This document shows positions 62,485 through 64,000 of a DNA stretch of 64,000 bases, piece after piece. Made by a program: the position numbers and the translations under genes. The notes under the pieces are model-generated. The model was not told the origin of the DNA, ran no database searches, and was given only the letters and a program-made list of their open reading frames with translations. Source of the DNA: DATAOG01 sp963757395 (GTDB lineage: Bacteria > Pseudomonadota > Alphaproteobacteria > Geminicoccales > Geminicoccaceae); contig CAVWRK010000020.1 in NCBI GenBank assembly GCA_963757395.1, positions 41,772 to 105,771 of the forward strand. The letters run 5' to 3'. Position 1 is the first letter of the stretch; the number at the start of each line of letters is the position of its first letter.

Positions 62485-63448
62485 ATGGGATCAGACCGTC
62501 GCAAAATGCCCGCCAACGCCGCATCGAGCCCGGCGCTCGGCGCCAACTGGTTCGAAGTCTCGATGGGGCAAGGACGACGAGCGCGGCAACGGCAATCTGA
62601 TGACTCCGGCCAAGGTGCTGGAAGCGACCAGTCTGATCAAGACCGGCGAGATCGTCAGCCTCGGCATGCCCTACGATTCCAACATGCCGATCGCGCCAGG
62701 CCGTACCTTTGCGCTGCGCATGCCCGGCGGTCCGACCGGCGGACCCTACGGCGGCAGGAGCAGGACGATCTGGAATGACGAGTTCATCTCCACCGAAATC
62801 GGCCAGATCGGCACGCAGATGGATGCGCTCGGCCACCTTGGCTGCATGTGTGGCGCCGTCGGCGACAAGACCAACATGCTTTTCTACAACGGCAACCGGC
62901 TGTCCGACATGTGGTCGCCATACGGGCTGAAGAAGCTCGGTATGGAGAACGCACCGCCCTTCTTCACCCGCGGCGTGCTCTTCGATGTCCAGGGGCTGAA
63001 AGGCAGGGTGCTCGACGTCGGCGAGGAGATCCAGCTCGCCGATCTGAAACAGTGTCTCGAGCGTCAGGGTGTGCCGGAGGATACCATCAATCCGGGCGAT
63101 GCGGTGTTCGTGCGCACCGGCCACGGCTCGCGCTGGTACACCGAGACCGCCACCTTTTACGACGGCGCTCCCGGCATCGGGATCGATTGCGCCCGCTGGT
63201 TCGCCAGCCTGGAGGTCTGCGTCGTCGGCGCCGACAATTTCGCGGTCGAGGTGGTTCCGCCAGTCGATCCGGAGGTATTTCACCCCTGTCACCAACATCT
63301 CATCATGGAAAACGGCATCTATCTACATGAGGGCATGACGTTCGAGGGTCTGGTCGAGCGCCGGGCCTGGGTGTTCGTCTACATCTTCGTGCCGCTGCCG
63401 ATCGTCGGCGCAACCGGCTCGCCTGGCAATCCCATCGCGGTTCTATAA
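62485..63448 (+). pseudogene. cyclase-family hydrolase (kynurenine-formamidase-like) with a +1 frameshift
   Basis: The first frame (MGSDRRKMPANAASSPALGA, then NWFEVS) changes at about 62562 to WGKDDERGNGNLMTPAKVLE. One extra A explains it. The second frame has EIVSLGMPYDSNMPIAPGRT, GTQMDALGHLGCMCG (the cyclase metal motif, with Gln in place of the first His), and GIDCARWFASLEVCVVGADN. The C-terminal HPCHQHLIMENGIYLHEGM is typical. The family hydrolyses cyclic amides or formyl groups; the substrate here is unknown and may relate to the imported compound. Confidence 0.75.
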
Positions 63449-63471
63449 TCGTCCGTCGGACCACTTAGTCT

Positions 63472-63890
63472 AGACGGGATGTTCGTGAGGATCCGCGGCC
63501 GATGGATGTACCTCTGGCGCGCGGTTGGTGCCGAGGGCGAGATCCTCGACGCCCTGGTGCAGAGCAAAGGGATAGGCACGCGGCGCTTCGCCTGATGCCT
63601 TGGCGCCTACCCGGCTGCGGTCCGTGAGCTCGGTCTGTCCAGCGAGCATGTCCGAGGCAAGCGTAAGAACAATCGGGCTGAGAGCTCACACGTGCCGATC
63701 CGGCGGCGCGAGCGCAAGATGCAGGGTTTCCGCTCCGCCGGTTCTGCCCAACGCTTTCTCGCCATCCACGCTGCAGTCGCCAATACCTTCACCACCTGCC
63801 GCCATCTGGTCATCGCTAAGACGCATCGGCTGCTCCGAAATGAGGCGTTCGCAGCCTGGCAGCAGGCTGTGGGTCTGCTTGCTGAGAGGA
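63472..63890 (+). mobile_element. IS6-family transposase remnant
   Basis: The sequence FVRIRGRWMYLWRAVGAEGE with ILDALVQSKGIGT is followed, after an internal deletion and a stop near 63595, by VRELGLSSEHVRGKRKNNRA and ESSHVPIRRRERKMQGFRSA with QRFLAIHAAV. The first part has the middle Asp region and the second the final Glu (NNRAESSH) of the IS6 DDE domain. The N-terminus is absent. Confidence 0.82.
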
Positions 63891-64000
63891 CCGGTGGCTC
63901 AGCAGACCTGCGGGCCATCCTCCCCATCAACCTGACAAGCCCGCTGAAGTGGCTGGAAGGTACGGCCGGACCAGCTCAACCTCGATCTCCACACGCCGGA

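Noticed and set aside
1..64000. CRISPR arrays
   Set aside because: No series of regularly spaced identical repeats of 20-40 bases was found. The GTGGCACC motifs are too short and too few, and their spacers are not unique-length.
1..64000. tRNA or rRNA genes, including an integrase attachment tRNA
   Set aside because: No cloverleaf with a TTCGA-type T-loop and CCA end was recognised near the integrase or elsewhere. A dedicated scan could still find one.

Overview
The window looks like a high-GC alphaproteobacterial chromosome, most likely from a Rhodospirillales or Geminicoccales-like lineage. The evidence is the gene order (pepA-holC-ndk, purMN next to a DUF2066 protein, a CDP-alcohol transferase, an AI-2E permease and the DnaA-like hdaA), a LdtR-like MarR regulator, a complete Tad/Cpa pilus locus of alphaproteobacterial type, and polyhydroxybutyrate genes. 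This is inferred from gene content; no rRNA or tRNA gene was seen.

From 1 to about 38.5 kb the DNA is compact, intact core genome. It carries LPS export (lptF), leucyl aminopeptidase, DNA polymerase III chi, nucleoside diphosphate kinase, purine synthesis (purM-purN), an operon ending in hdaA, an SDR, an MFS carrier and anmK. Next come the Tad pilus machine (a TadD-like lipoprotein with a SPOR tail at 12.2 kb; tadC-tadB-cpaF-cpaE-cpaD-cpaC-cpaB-cpaA and two Flp pilins on the minus strand, 14.1-23.0 kb) and a membrane glycosylation group (flippase-like protein, methyltransferase, GT2, STT3-like protein). Then follow phaA, a cold-shock protein, a TetR/RND efflux unit, a VapBC pair and phaB. The one clear lesion here is a PleD-like gene at 36.5-37.9 kb broken by two frameshifts.

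From about 39.8 to 58.6 kb the window is an accessory graveyard. It holds an SDR/GntR chimera, a P27-type terminase small subunit, a P-type ATPase core fragment, a phage-like fragment, a serine recombinase remnant, an Hsp90/sacsin-like ATPase fragment joined to a group II intron remnant, and IS1380, IS256 and IS66 remnants. A GTGGCACC-rich repeat occurs in two good copies and one partial copy. At 49.9-55.1 kb lies the most notable item: an integrase, an unknown protein, an excisionase-like HTH protein and a family B DNA polymerase with its own 3'-5' exonuclease. This resembles a pipolin-type self-replicating integrative element, with the polymerase split by frameshifts and its 3' end cut by the repeat. 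Immediately next to it is a decayed recombinase-in-trio element (three tyrosine recombinases, 55.7-58.1 kb).

The right end (58.4-63.5 kb) is a sugar-type ABC import cassette: a LacI-type regulator stub, a binding protein, a two-domain ATPase with two +1 frameshifts, a permease and a cyclase-family hydrolase with one +1 frameshift. It ends in an IS6-family transposase remnant. Many accessory genes carry single-base indels. Decay is the likely reading for the mobile-element remnants, but assembly error cannot be excluded for the ABC cassette and the PleD-like gene.
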